Positions 45,138-57,320 of a stretch of 64,000 bases of DNA are shown one piece after another. Numbering within the stretch: position 1 is the stretch's first letter; every line of letters begins with the position of its first letter. The translations under genes were made by a program, and so were the position numbers. This DNA comes from Sthenelais limicola (lineage: Eukaryota; Annelida; Polychaeta; Phyllodocida; Sigalionidae), in NCBI GenBank assembly GCA_942159475.1, contig OW804102.1:36276873-36340872 (forward strand). Reading direction: 5' to 3'. The notes below the pieces were generated by a model. The model saw only the letters and a list, made by a program, of their open reading frames with translations, had not been told where the DNA came from and did not search any database.

Positions 45138-45394
45138 GTAACCATGGCAACTTAAAGACCAAGGGTATGCAACCTTGCTTCAGGGCATTGTGTGTCCACC
45201 CTGGTGGAAAACCGTTGCCATGGGAACCGCCTATGTCCACCTCCATGGAGACGGGTGGTAACCATCACGGGGTACTTACCCCTGGAGAGGTTCGGGGTGA
45301 GGGTTTGGAAGGACGCGGGCAGGAAGGAGGAGTATCAGGTTAGAGGGCAAATGTCGTCAGGCCGGTTGTCATGGTGAACTCGATTGTCGTCTGC
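45138..45394. promoter_or_regulatory. paired X-boxes and paired recurrent motifs
   Basis: GTAACCATGGCAAC (45138-45151) and GTTGCCATGGGAAC (45214-45227) are RFX-like. GGTGGTAACCATCACGG follows near 45257. CAAATGTCGTCAG (45348-45360) and ATTGTCGTCTGC (45383-45394) are two forms of the recurrent motif. All lie in CpG-containing single-copy DNA. Confidence 0.42.
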
Positions 45395-46321
45395 TCACAA
45401 TATTTTCGCAACTTTTACCGCGGAGAAACTTCCGGTGACCAGTCAACAACTCGATTCGCGATTCCAGTTGAGAAACATAATGGAACCTTGTGTAACTTCA
45501 GAATATTTACTTTTTTTTATCATTAGATTGGTTTGCGGATCGAGGATCGGGCTAAATATTTACACTTGTTGATTGGGGATTTGGAGGGAGGATTTAGAGG
45601 GTTAAAGGGTTAAGAGTTCATATCAGAGCCGGGCCCATGGCAACCCTCCTCCTTCAACCACTTGGATGTGTCCTCGTCAAAGTTCATATTTACCTTCACT
45701 CCAGGAGAGCGGTATAATAGGGCTCCCTTATAGTCAATATTTCCGGATCAAAAACAAGATCTTTCTAGCTTCCTATTTCTCGCTGGAGGTACTTGTATAC
45801 GTCCAACAGAAGATGATCCACAGACGGTGATATGAAGAAGGAAAGCCCAGTTCCATTAAACTACTTCAAATCCTTTTCCCCTACTAACTCTTAACTTTCC
45901 CAGGTTGCCTCTAGATTACAAGAATAAAACTTTCGTAATCATCTTACCAAGTGAGACACCACAGTGTTTTTCATACCTAACTCTTATTAAACTGAGGTCT
46001 CATATTATATATTAAAACATGTTCTGCATAGACCTAAACATGCCAAACTTCTGATACAATAATCAACAGACACACTTAAAACCAATGAGCATTTGAAAGC
46101 CGTTGTTAAAACTGAATAGACAAATACCATCAATACAAGGTTTTTGATTGCAGTTTTTAGGGAAGCTTGAATAAGGTATAATCGTTGTTTTGAGGGGCTG
46201 GACTGTAGAAAATGTTTCCTCCTGTTGGCTATGCCGGGTGGGGGGGGTGGGGGGGGGGGGGAGATGGTATCGGCGAGAGATCCACCTGCACACCCATCAT
46301 CCCGCGCAAATGTTGCTTTCC
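45395..46321. other. unique stretch
   Basis: A G-rich tract lies at 46238-46262. No gene recognised. Confidence 0.4.
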
Positions 46322-46333
46322 AAATGTCGTCTG
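46322..46333. promoter_or_regulatory. recurrent motif AAATGTCGTCTG
   Basis: Precedes TTTACAAATTG; the nearby CATCCCGCGCAAATG is CpG-rich. Confidence 0.4.
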
Positions 46334-46753
46334 TTTACAAATTGATCCATTTTTCTCGCCCCTTCTCGACACACTTATACCCGGGCAATATATAGAAACA
46401 GCGGGCACCACCATCTGGTAACCATACCATAGGATATCATTTTTTCCTCTCCCTCCCTCCCTCTTCACCTCCTCTTCCTCCCCTGAACACCAATACTAGT
46501 AGCCATTGGATTGTTTCTCCTCTCTCGCCATTTGTATTCTTAAAATACAAAACGAAGGGAAGATATTCCCCGGGCGCCACATCCGGTTCAAATAACTCAG
46601 GTGCACATTTCCATCGATAACTGACAATTAAGAAGACGTATATGCATCCTTCAATGGACAGTTGCGATGAGGAAAAATGGCTTTTAAAGGAAGAAATATA
46701 TCGGCGGTTGCTAAACACAACAGGTTCGCCCATTCTAATCAACGGTTTGCTAA

Positions 46754-46767
46754 GCAGACGACATTTT
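46754..46767. promoter_or_regulatory. recurrent motif GCAGACGACATTTT
   Basis: Exact match to the motif on the plus strand, in single-copy DNA. Confidence 0.4.
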
Positions 46768-46994
46768 CTATCATATCCTCTTACGTATGCGGGTTAGTTT
46801 CTTTTTGAAGCTAGCGTTAAGTAGGTAAATTTCCCAAGTGAAACTCAGGAAGGGTAGGGTATGCTCTCTGCAGGAGATCTTCAAAAGCAGCATATGACCT
46901 AATTGTTTTTGACAATTTAGAGGTCCTTAACCATCCCAAATGCAAACCATTTGGTGGCCTCTCACTGCGAAAACGAGGCGAGAAGCAGAGCCCT

Positions 46995-47110
46995 GCCGTC
47001 TAAACCAATCAAAATGCACCATTTGTTTCGCTGCGGGACTACCCACACGTCCGAACCAATCAGAAGCGACCATATGCTCGTCTGCGGGACCGCTCTGACC
47101 TTGCCAACTA
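46995..47110. promoter_or_regulatory. duplicated CCAAT-box block
   Basis: AAACCAATCAAAATGCACCA...CGCTGCGGGACT and GAACCAATCAGAAGCGACCA...GTCTGCGGGAC are tandem copies with a 51-bp period; the CCAAT boxes are at 47005-47009 and 47056-47060. Possible NF-Y-bound proximal promoter of a minus- or plus-strand transcript. Confidence 0.35.
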
Positions 47111-48027
47111 GTGGCGACCTTGTGAAATGAGTGACCTCTTGGGGTTCTTTCCGGTTCCCTCAGGGTATGGGGGCGATCGCAAGTTGCAGAGAGACGGAAA
47201 GGAGAGAGGTAGGCACAGAGAGAGAGGGAAAGATGAAGACAGAGAGGAGGGGGTCTTAGACAGACAACATATCGTTGGTGCAAGGACCTTTCCTTTTTTC
47301 AAACTTATGAAACAAATATCGATATCAAAAAATTATTTTCATTTGCAGGAGAGGGCAAAAGAAAAGTGGGGTGTAGGGGAGGAAAGTGCAGGGAGGGAGG
47401 GGTTTGGCAAATGAAGTCACCCCCCCCCCCCCCTCCTCACCAGCGAAAACTACTATGAATTCTACCCCTGCGGCAATTCGCCGTCATAAACTTTTCACTG
47501 GCTCAGCAGTCACAATACACAAGCCCTTGTTTTAAGCGTTCATTTTGATTTCAGACCAGGGACGTGTAATGGAAGGTTTTCCGATCGCCTTTTTAGATAT
47601 GGTCTCCCTTGGTTAACGTAACCGTTGAAACCTTTCAAATGACGAGTGGGAGTTGGCGTGTATGGGAGCGGAGGAAACTGCATGAGCCAGCTTGTGCGGA
47701 AAAATGCATGCAAATTGTCAAAAATGTCTGATTTATACCAATCAATGCACATGGTTGAGGCAGAATGACTCATTCGTCAATGCATTAAAATGCAATTCTT
47801 TAAAAGCTTTGATACCGGGTTTTGAATATTTTTAGGAAACTTGAGAATAATTCGGACCAGGGTCGATCGTTCTTGATAGATTTCTTTTTAACAAACTGAA
47901 ATTCAGCGTGTGGGAATCTTGGAATCCACCACAAGAAGATTTTAGAATTTTGAGACTTATCCGTTAGGTAGTAAGTTGAATTAAAATTACGATATCTTCG
48001 AGGCAACTTGAGGGGTTGCGGGGAATA
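47111..48027. other. unique stretch
   Basis: GA-rich near 47195-47250 and a poly-C run near 47420; ATGCAAATTG near 47708 is octamer-like. No gene recognised. Confidence 0.4.
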
Positions 48028-48164
48028 CATTCTAGGCTCAGAGCCTATCAGATCCCTTTAAACTATGGGGCAAAATCCTATTAGGACTACAGTGGAGGGC
48101 CTATTCCAGGGCCGGGAAAGCCATTGGTACACAAATCTTATTTTATCTGATAGACTCAAGACTG
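48028..48164 (+). mobile_element. family A MITE (A19), internally deleted (137 bp)
   Basis: CATTCTAGGCTCAGAGCC to GACTCAAGACTG; most of the centre is lost. Flanks AATA/AGTA are a possible imperfect duplication. Confidence 0.82.
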
Positions 48165-48453
48165 AGTAGTAATACAAAGAAGGTTATTTAAAGCCCATCC
48201 TAAAAGGCTCATCAAATATGACAATGCATTATTCAACGACACCACAATCAATTAATAACCTATGATTGTGGCTAATTAATAACAGTTATTTGAGTCAGAG
48301 CAAACTGTTATTAACAGCAATTTACTTTTTACTTGTGTCACATAACACACGACGAGCAGAGCAGTGGATCGACAGAGGAGAAGAGGGAGGGCAGAAGGGT
48401 GGGTGGGTGGGGTGGGGGGGAATCTTTAGTTTCAAAGGGATACTGGAACCATC

Positions 48454-48548
48454 TACACTCTGTTTGAGACCTACTTAGAGTAAACATCAAAGCGACCCAA
48501 TGGTAACCCTACGGCGAACCGCTTCAATTAGATCTCAAATAGAGTGTA
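48454..48548. mobile_element. P95 palindromic MITE, copy 2 (95 bp)
   Basis: TACACTCTGTTTGAGACCTA...TAGATCTCAAATAGAGTGTA; same length as the other two copies. Confidence 0.95.
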
Positions 48549-49163
48549 CAACCCTATCCTTATCCCATGTTACTGAATAACTAATTGAAATAAGTGATTT
48601 TCTCACATATTAATCAAAATATATGAAAATATTCGAGTTATCGAAAATGTGCATTTATATCAAATTTGCTTAAAAAGTGATAATCATTTTTAAAGTTCAC
48701 TGCCTTAATAAAACCTATTTCAATCAAAATAACATACACATTTGTAACTGGTTCTTCATATAATTTCATTTTTATACCGAATTATTCTTGAATAGCGAAA
48801 GAAAGACCCACTGCAAAAAAATTCGACCCCTCCATTTAACATCAGTCCACCCCACCACCCAGTGAAATGCAGCACATACGTTACACTCCAATTAAGATCA
48901 TTTGTTCCGAGTCACAACACCACCTAGCAGCAGTAATTGTAGTGAGGGGAAGGTAATTATCACCACCATGCATTATATATATACAAACACGAAATAATTC
49001 ACTATCGCCGTCGCCCGTCCATCTATACAACGCCGGGCGACCGGGAGAGATATGGCGACCGCTTATCACTACACTAATTGCGAATGATTTATAATTCATC
49101 CTCCTCCTATAGCCCACTTGGGTTCCACCAGCCTCCTTGTGCGCTACATATTGTTGTATGTGT
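48549..49163. other. AT-rich unique stretch
   Basis: A 102-codon minus-strand frame (48881-49189) runs into family B and is unrecognised. Confidence 0.35.
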
Positions 49164-49507
49164 GGGTGAAATCGCCAGAAAATGTACAATTCGCCTTCAC
49201 CGATCCTCTCAAATAATTATCCAAATTTAAGACAAAAATGAGGTTTGAAATTTCAAGTTCAACATAACCAAACAGATCGTTTGAATCAAGGCGATATCAA
49301 ATATAATCAGATATACCTAGTATTGACCAATCGTTTCAACTCAAATTACCCCAATTTTAGACACTCAATACCAAAATCTTTTCAATCAACACTCTACCAG
49401 ATATACTCATATATTATATACCCATATATTCATCATTTTCCAGGCTTAATTAGTGAAAATTAGAAAATGTAGAGCTGCCAATTGTACATGTTTTGAAGAC
49501 CTGACCC
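49164..49507 (-). mobile_element. family B element, reverse, enlarged (about 344 bp)
   Basis: GGGTGAAATCGCCAGAAAAT at the left and GTAGAGCTGCCAATTGTACA...GACCTGACCCC at the right. The flanking GTGTGG/CCACAC extends the inverted repeat. The middle holds two copies of a segment with ATCAA, CCAAAT/ACCAAAA and CAGATATACT, accounting for the extra length. Confidence 0.85.
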
Positions 49508-49730
49508 CACACATGCCTGCCTGATTCTCCGTCAAACTGAGATGTAAAAGATTTTTCTTCCTTAAATATTTTTTTCAAATGTTCATCATCTACCTGAGTG
49601 GTCACCAAGATAGTCCAGGTATGTATAGTAACCAAAGAAAGCCTCACCTGGAAGATAAACAGAGAATAATATTAAGTAAATCGTCATCACAAAAGCGATA
49701 TAGGGTATAATTGAGGAGGGCAGAATAAAG

Positions 49731-49825
49731 AACCTAGTCCACTAAGGTGATTCTCACAGAATTTAGTGCAAACAAGTCCTCTGTGGTGCAAAATCGCATG
49801 AGAATCGGCTTAGTGGACTAGGCCC
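49731..49825. mobile_element. family D palindromic MITE, copy 2 (95 bp)
   Basis: CCTAGTCCACTAAGGTGATT...AATCGGCTTAGTGGACTAGG, with the shared centre AAGTCCTCTGTGGTGCAAAA. Confidence 0.92.
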
Positions 49826-50316
49826 TTAAGTCTTATTGAAATATTGTTGGAAATCAGGAAACATTTGGATAATAAAAGAAGGTATACCATTCGGAAGGGA
49901 ACATATATATATGTAAAGCACTTTGAGGATTGACATAGAATATGGTCATACTTAGGATAAACTACACAAAATCAAGACCTTAGATCAAGAAATCTGTGAG
50001 TGTGTGATAGCTTAGAGTAATATAACCACAATATTGCTTTAAGGTGATAGTTAATGTAACAAAAATAGGGACATCATATGAATGTATGCAATGTTGCAAC
50101 GGTGTAATATGTTATTATGGTGTTCAAATAAATTATTTTTACAAGAGAAAAGACCTCTTACATGAACATGTCCGGCATTTAGGAAGGCATGATTTCATTT
50201 AAAATGTTTGAATATCTACATATTATAAATAAGGAAAGAGCAACACAAACTTGGAAAAAACAAAAATAAACCACTTCTGGTTTGTGTGTTACAGATCCCA
50301 CATTACACGCCTACAA
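49826..50316. other. AT-rich unique stretch
   Basis: No feature recognised. Confidence 0.4.
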
Positions 50317-50909
50317 GGGTCAGATTTCCAGAAAATGCACAATCTGCACCTCTACAGATCTATCAAATTCTGCTAAGGCCAAAAAAAAAAATAGGTGTGT
50401 TTCCGATTTACCCCCCCCCCCTACCTAGAAAAACCTTACCCTACCTAAAAAAATTTGTACCATACCTGATTTTTTCCCCTTCATATCTTACTTTTTTTGG
50501 ATTTTTTGACAAAAAAACCTTATAAAAGCAGGAAAACGGGTTTTCCTAACCCAAAACTGTCAAAAAGCACATCTCCCATGTTCAAAACAACTATTGTTAT
50601 GAAAAAGACATTTTTTTCAGTTCCTGGGAGGTGGTTTCCAAACAAAAAAAAATAACAAAAAAAAAAAATTACCACCCCCCCAACCTAGTTTTCAGCCAGA
50701 TAAATCGGAAACACACCTATTTTTTTTTTGGCCTAAATTAGAGTGAAATATGATGAATACAGGTATATCTGAACATATTCTGTATTGTTTTCATTCAATA
50801 AATCTATCTGGTTATGTTAACTGTATTTTGAACCTAATTTTCTACTTAAATTTCGATTATTTGAGAGGATTGGTGAAGGCCAATTGTACGTTTCCTGACG
50901 ATCTCACCC
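50317..50909 (+). mobile_element. family B element split by a family C insertion
   Basis: The left part (GGGTCAGATTTCCAGAAAAT to TTCTGCTAA) and the right part (TAAATTAGAGTGAAATATGA to CTGACGATCTCACCC) join into one normal family B copy when 50377-50733 is removed. Confidence 0.93.
50377..50733 (+). mobile_element. family C element (357 bp) inside family B
   Basis: Terminal inverted repeats of about 34 bp (GGCC, A-run, TAGGTGTGTTTCCGATTTA). The target duplication is TAA (50374-50376, 50734-50736). Short 5' ends beginning GGCC with a 3-bp TA-containing duplication are typical of PIF/Harbinger-type MITEs. Confidence 0.95.
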
Positions 50910-51136
50910 ACAAGATGCTCGCCCTTTCCACCTCCACATATCAACCAAAATGACAAATTCTGCTAAATTTGTGCGGCGCGGAAGGAAAGACTCCCCAATT
51001 ATCTCACCTCAGCCTTTTTTTCTCCGCCTTTCCTTCCCACTTACACATTTATCCTAATCTGCACCTCTAGCGTACGGAGCCTGAACTAACGAGGCTGCAC
51101 CGACCATCTCGATCTCCGTCTAGTCCTGCTTTTTCA

Positions 51137-51250
51137 CCATATTTGGGTGAAAACGTACAATTCCTCTCAAATAACCCAAACCCAACAGATTGTGTTGTAT
51201 TCAACCCGATACCAAATATAATCAGACCATATCAGCCGTATTGTTATTTT
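51137..51250 (-). mobile_element. family B fragment
   Basis: GGGTGAAAACGTACAATTCC and ACCAAATATAATCAGACCAT match the reverse left part of family B; the rest is lost. Confidence 0.7.
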
Positions 51251-52780
51251 CATTCTACTTTTATCATATCTTCTGCTCAGTCAAGTACAAGACTCACGCA
51301 TTCTAAATTAAAGGTAACTGTCGGCAGAAATGGAATACTATTTTTTTCATATAGACATGTAAACCTATTTGTCCTTTTCAAGATGATATAACCACGAGCA
51401 GTTTGACAAATACAAGATTTTCTTATCTTATCTTATTGTATGAATTTACCTCAAATTATTATACAGATCCATTTACTACTTCTTTTTGCAATTGTCCCTC
51501 TATTTCCCTCATATATATTTTTCATGATTTTATGTTCTATTCTCCCAGGTCATTTTGCTGCTTTTGGGGGTTTTTTTCTTTGTTTTTGCAAGTTTTATTC
51601 ATCATATCCTGCCTTCTTGGCGCATACAATAGTAAAACATGGTGTTACAGTGCTGTTCTTTTTCATTCAGATTCTATTTGTCATGATTTTGAGATTCTGA
51701 CATTTATCAGAGTTTGCTGTCTTGTTATCCAGACCAGTAGTGATACACTGGGGGAGGCAGGGGGATCTAACTGATAGGGCAGCAAGGTTACTGGAGGAAG
51801 AGGTGGTGGTGGTGTAATATAAGGTGGTGATGGTGGTGGTGGTGGAGGTGGAGGTGTCTGTACTCTACCCGACAGCGCTAACCTCCAGGTCCCTCAGTGC
51901 AATGGGCTATACGATCTCTCACTAACACATTTCGTAACAATTACTAGCCTTAAGCAACAACACTGGAATAATTTTAGCTCCCTCAGCTCTCAAAGGAGAC
52001 GCAGTATAGGCCTACTCATATAATCATATGGAGGCCTTTGATGGTGGGGAAAAAGACGAAACCGCAGACTAATACCGACTACATCTGAATATACATATAT
52101 CATATTATCAATTAGAAATATGACGGAAGACTGTCTCGCAGAAATCTCCATCCAGACAGGATTGAATACACGCGAACATATATAAGAAAACTCCTCTCCA
52201 GTATGTATACATGAGACCTTCCATTTGAAACTGTATAGCATCGATTAATGTCGGCCATAATATGTACAGTAAAATGAGATGCATTAATACCTTCAATAGA
52301 GTGGTACTTTCCCTCATGGAATTAACATCAAGTAATATACGTGCGTATGTATATTCTCAACACAGAGATGAGGATGTAAATTTCAGGCCTTATATTCTCA
52401 TGCAGAAAAGGGGGATGTATGTAAATTGCAGGCATTGGAGAGAGAGAGCGAGAGAGAGAGAAATGCTTTCCACATTTCTTGAAAAGCAAGCTAATGGAAA
52501 TTTAAGGAAAAACAGGATGTATGAATTATACCTTGATTATCGTTCCAAAGGTATAATATCAAAACCAGATCTGGAAGGGGAGCTAATGTCGGTATTTTTA
52601 TATTGAGTTTGAAGTAAGTTATGGAAGGTATGGCAAAGGGTGTGTGTGTTGGTGAAGGGGGGGGGGGGGGGGCTTGAGGGAAGGGGTTGACACTTTGTGT
52701 GGAGTTTAGGGGGAGATGGGAGATGAGAAAGCCAGGAGAGAGGAATCAGAAGCCTCAGAGATAATGCGAGAGATAGACAG
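51251..52780. other. unique stretch with GGT repeats
   Basis: (GGT)n/(GGTGAT)n lies at about 51800-51856 and a G run near 52658. Frames of 114-123 codons at 51403-51774 and 52262-52606 are unrecognised. Confidence 0.4.
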
Positions 52781-52825
<45 letters not shown>

Positions 52826-52919
52826 AAAGAGAACAGAGAAGAGCGGAGAGCTATAGAGAAAGAGTAAGAACAAAAGAAAAGGCGATATGAGGAAGCAAGA
52901 AAGAAAGACAGAAAGAAAG

Positions 52920-52967
<48 letters not shown>

Positions 52968-53100
52968 AGAAAGAACAGAGAAGAGGGGAGAGTTATAGAG
53001 AAAGTCAGAACAAAAGAAAAGGCGATATGAGGGAGCAAGAAGGAGAGAAAGAAAGAAATCAAGAAAGAAAGAGAAAAAAGGAGAGAGAGGGAAAGTAGGA
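52781..53100. repeat. GA microsatellites in a 140-bp tandem duplication
   Basis: The block AAAAGAAAAGGCGATATGAG recurs at a 140-bp spacing (GGCGATATGA at 52881 and 53021), each copy preceded by a long (GA)n run. The long Ser/Leu minus-strand frame is an artefact. Confidence 0.9.
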
Positions 53101-53599
53101 GTGTGTTCAGGGTGGGGGGGGGGGGGGGGGGCGTTGTGAGGGAGGGAGAAGGGGCAGGGATGCAAGGAGAATGCATAACACGTGGGCTACATTTACATCA
53201 CATGTACAAGAAGCCAACCTTGGTCGGCTGACGGGGAATTATTGCACGAGTAACGGGCAATTATTGCACGAGTAACAGGGAGTTATGGCACGAGTAACTA
53301 CACACGACGAGGTCCGGGCCCCACAGCAATGATTACAAGATGAACTCCCCAATGTACACGAATATGCAAATACAAGTGAAAGAGAAGCCATCCTGTCAAA
53401 GGTCATATTTTATTTTTGCAAAACTATCTGTGAAAAACTAAAAAATAATGTTAATAATGGCGTTAATTGGCAGAGAAGGGTACCACCTCGCTTCATAATC
53501 TTGCAAAAAAACAAACGATTTTGGGTCGCATCTTATATAGAAAGGTGGTCGCATCATAGGGACTAACTAATAGAGAAAAACAATTCCTCTATTAAAACG
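53101..53599. other. unique stretch with G run and short tandem repeat
   Basis: After a G run (about 53113-53131), GGGAATTATTGCACGAGTAAC-like units repeat three times at 53234-53299. Confidence 0.55.
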
Positions 53600-53803
53600 C
53601 ACTCTAGGTCCAAACCCTCAGATCAGATAAGAATGGAATGTCAGCCTGCTTCGCTAATCGGTTTCCTGGCCTAGTACTCAGCGTTTTAATGGGAATATGA
53701 TGACATTTTGCGGTCTTAATGGAATTATAATGGCACTTTGCGGTTTGAGGGGAGAGGCTTTCCCTTCGTTTGAAGGGACTCTCCCATCTTTGGACCTAGA
53801 CTG
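53600..53803 (-). mobile_element. family A MITE (A20, 204 bp)
   Basis: CACTCTAGGTCCAAACCC to TTTGGACCTAGACTG, with a perfect AACG duplication (53596-53599, 53804-53807). Confidence 0.97.
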
Positions 53804-53880
53804 AACGGGTCTTAATAGAGGGTTGGTCTCTATAACGGGAGGCGGTCATTATGTGGAGTCCCACTGTACATGCATACAGA

Positions 53881-54090
53881 TGAATCGCCTTAAAATGTAC
53901 AATTCACCTTCACCTATTCTCTCCAGATTTAAGACAGAAATGAACTTCAAAATGCAGCTCAACACAACTGAACAGATTTTTTGAATCAAGGCAATACTAA
54001 ATACTCGGACATACTTAGTATTAATCTGTGTAGCCTCCAATAATAAATGTTTAATGCAGAGGATTGTGCCGTTTTCTGCGGTCCGGACCC
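53881..54090 (-). mobile_element. family B element, reverse
   Basis: AAAATGTACAATTCACCTTC at the left and GTGCCGTTTTCTGCGGTCCGGACCC (in parts) at the right; moderately diverged. Confidence 0.85.
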
Positions 54091-54396
54091 ATTATATATG
54101 GTATGTATACATCCTATAGATAGACATAATAAACCTTGGGCTATAAATAATTAGTTATTATCAAATCCATCATGAATCGACCCTAGTAAAATGTAGACAA
54201 AAATAGCCATCCTCGACACAACAGTCGGGAGAAATACGGTTCACTTTCTAACCTTTGGACACACGGAGCGCAAAAACACGGGGACATTTGCCAACTAACA
54301 TGATTTACAAGACTGAAAAATGCCACTACAACCTGTGCAAAAAAAGGCTATATTAAAAACCTGGTAACTGGGAAGGTAACAGAGAGGGGAGGGAGG

Positions 54397-54790
54397 GTGT
54401 GCGTGTGGGGCGGGGTGACAGAGAGAAAGACAAAGGGAGATCAGAGTGAGAGACAGAGATCAACGAAAAAGAGAGAGAGAACAGACAGACAGGGAGGGAG
54501 TGAGAGAGGTAGGGAGGGAGACAGAGTGAGAAGAGGGGGAGGGAGGGAGAGAGCGATGGAGGAAGAGAGGAGGGAGAGAAAGAAGAGACAGAGAGAGAGA
54601 GGCAGGGGGAGGGAGAGAGGGAGGGAGAGAGGGAGAGAGAGACCGAGGGAGGGAGGGAGAGGAATGTAGAGAGCGAGAGCGAGCTAGGGAGAAACAGAAG
54701 AAAGAGAGGAAGAGAAAGAGAGAAAGGGAGAGAGAGAGAGGATAGAGAAAGACAGAGAGAGGAGCTAGGTGGGGAGGTGGGGAGGGAGGC
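54397..54790. repeat. GA-rich polypurine tract
   Basis: GAGAGAGGGAGGGAG-type repeats throughout; explains a 166-codon Ser/Pro/Leu frame on the minus strand. Confidence 0.93.
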
Positions 54791-56455
54791 AGGGAGTGGC
54801 ATGCTAAATACAGCCCAGTGTTGAGTATCTAGACCATCTAGGGAGAAGGGCAACTGTTCGCTACTTTTTCCATGTGAATTCTGAAAGCAGTCATAACAAA
54901 AATTGTGCCTGGGGCAGAATATTTTATACTTTGCGTCCTACAATTATATCTTGTCTTATCGGACGGAACAGGAAACCAGAGGGAGGGAACTATACCGCTT
55001 GGTCTGCCATGCAGTTTTCGCTCAGACTCTAATTTGGGTTTGGTTCAAAATGTCGTATGTTATTGTATCTATAATCTATAAACGAATGCGGATTATGTTG
55101 AAAGACCTATACTAATAAATACAGCTAGTTGTTATTCATATGGGTCTTATGTTTCCTAAAAATGCACAATTGATCTTTTTCCCCTAAATGATTTATGAAT
55201 ATATTTTCTCAAATACAAGGCAAATACTTTTCTTTCCAAGAAGAGAATATACCTGTATTTGTAATATCAATGAAACACGAAAGAAAATATACCCCAATAA
55301 GTATCTTTCCCAAGAATAATGCCTTTAGGACAATAACAAAATACAGACCGACAAGAAAAGATCGTTAAGGACAAGGAGTCAAAGTATCAATACAGTATCC
55401 CTGTATCTTGTAATCCATATATTAATGGTTTCAATTACGTAATAGTAGGTCTATCTCTAGCTAGGAAAACCAATAGCCAAATGCCAGATCAGAACACGCA
55501 TGCTCTGCGCAATCTTAGCTTTCCAAAACTGAAAAGTAACCCGAACTGAGAGCTATCCCGCTGGAATCTTCCCCAGAGAGCACTTTAGCTGGTCATTAAA
55601 ATCTCAGAAAACAGAAAATAATCTCGGAATACACTCGCAACCATTAATTTTTCCTTATTTTCCCTTTAAAAAAGTGTTATATATACGTACACAGCGGCAA
55701 ACACATTCCCCATTTTGACAGCACAAAAACAGAGCACAAAAGACAATAAGAATAATCAATTGCAACAGAAGTCACAACTTTGTCTATTTTTCCAAAACTG
55801 AGTCTATTGCTTCTGGCGCTGTTGAGGAATGGACAACCTGTTCTAGAAATGTACAAGCATGTCATGTTTGGAACCAACCGGCCTCGGGAGTGAGGGATCT
55901 TTTTCCCAGTGCGCCATGCCAATTCTTTTTTACAGCTTTTTTCGTCCTTTTTTCCTCTTTTATTTTGAGTTGTCGCCCGTAGTTTGACAAGGGAGTAGGG
56001 CCGGAGAAACGGACACGCCAATTCATGACAACACGACCCCAAAACAATTGTTTTTTTTCTTGTGAGGAGGGAAAAAAAGGGAAATGAAGCTATAGTATCG
56101 TGTGAAATAGATGCAAGGTGGATGCCCTGAGAGTGCAATATACATCAAGCATTGTGTAAAAAGGATATATTATTTAATTGACTTTATTTCGCAATAAATA
56201 TGAAATCTAAATGAGAACTTTAATGATTAAATAAGGTAGCTGTTTTGCCATAGTCTACATGTATTAAAGCATATTTGTGTATTGAAATCAGTCAGGTTTG
56301 AACTCTTGAATACATAAAAGACTCATATCTACCCTGTATGTGTACCTACAATTTAATACAAGAAACTTAATACGACTTCAACTCTAATTCCTCATTATTC
56401 CCTGAATGTTATTTTAACAATTGACCTGATATTAAAGGGCATTTGAGGAATTTAT
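54791..56455. other. AT-rich unique stretch
   Basis: A 153-codon minus-strand frame (55677-56138) and an overlapping frame are unrecognised. No repeat family seen. Confidence 0.4.
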
Positions 56456-56704
56456 TGTAAACCACAAAACGTCATTATAATCCCATTAGGACCGCAAAAT
56501 ACCATCATAATCCCGTTAGGACGCCTACTCCAGAGCCAGTAATGAGCCTGAGCCTTGATAAATTGGGGCTGGCAAATGCCATAACCCCTTTATAACCTCC
56601 TGGATAAATAAAATGTTAAAAAAAAGTAAGTCATTAATTAGCGCAGTAGGCGTCCACTCACTGGCGCACCATCATCTGATCTGAGAGGCTTTGAGCCTTC
56701 ACTG
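56456..56704 (+). mobile_element. family A MITE (A21) with an internal insertion
   Basis: The left arm is missing. Two internal units and GGACGCCTACTCC are followed by about 100 foreign bases, then GCGCAGTAGGCGTCCACTCAC and CTTTGAGCCTTCACTG. Confidence 0.82.
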
Positions 56705-57114
56705 TTTTAGGAAGAGAAGGTGGCACCCCCCCGCCCCTTTGACCCCCAGCCCCCACTAACTTTAGATCAGTGGTTCCAAATTCAAGAGGCCCATCCATCA
56801 AATAAAGCCAGCAACCCCCAAACCCACATGTACATCTGACAATTTGCCTCCATGCCTGCACCATCACTCACCCTCACCTCCCAATATACAGAAACTGCGA
56901 CTTAACCAGGGAGAGATGCGCGTTTAAAGCTTCCCTCTCAGCTAACATCCATCAAAACTAAGATTTTATACTTGTTTAAACAGTTTTTCCAACCAATGTT
57001 GCAGTTATTTGACAAAAAATTCCTTTGTCTTTGATGCAGAGCTGCATAAAAAAATTCATTTTTAAATTTCAGTGGACCACCGAAATCCTTTGCTGCAGTG
57101 AGTACATTTGCTAA

Positions 57115-57298
57115 CAGTCTAGGCACAGAGCCACTCAGATCAGGTAAAAATGGTGCTCAGTGATTGGACGCCTACTGCGCTAAAGCTAGTTCCCCCCCCT
57201 GGAGTAGTCGACATTATAATGTCATTTTGCGGTTGGGGGCGAGAGGCCTTCCCTCAGTTTGGAGGGACACTCTCAACAAGGGAAGTAAGACTAGTCTG
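57115..57298 (-). mobile_element. family A MITE (A22)
   Basis: CAGTCTAGGCACAGAGCC to AGACTAGTCTG. The right tip is rearranged, and only one internal unit is present. Confidence 0.88.
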
Positions 57299-57320
57299 TA
57301 ATAGATGTGAATGCAGCATT

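Noticed and set aside
52706..53176. Long Ser/Leu/Phe minus-strand frames
   Set aside because: Direct translation of GA microsatellites and their tandem duplication.
54353..54853. 166-codon Ser/Pro/Leu minus-strand frame
   Set aside because: Translation of a polypurine tract.
55677..56138. 153-codon minus-strand frame
   Set aside because: No recognisable domain; another frame overlaps it on the same strand.
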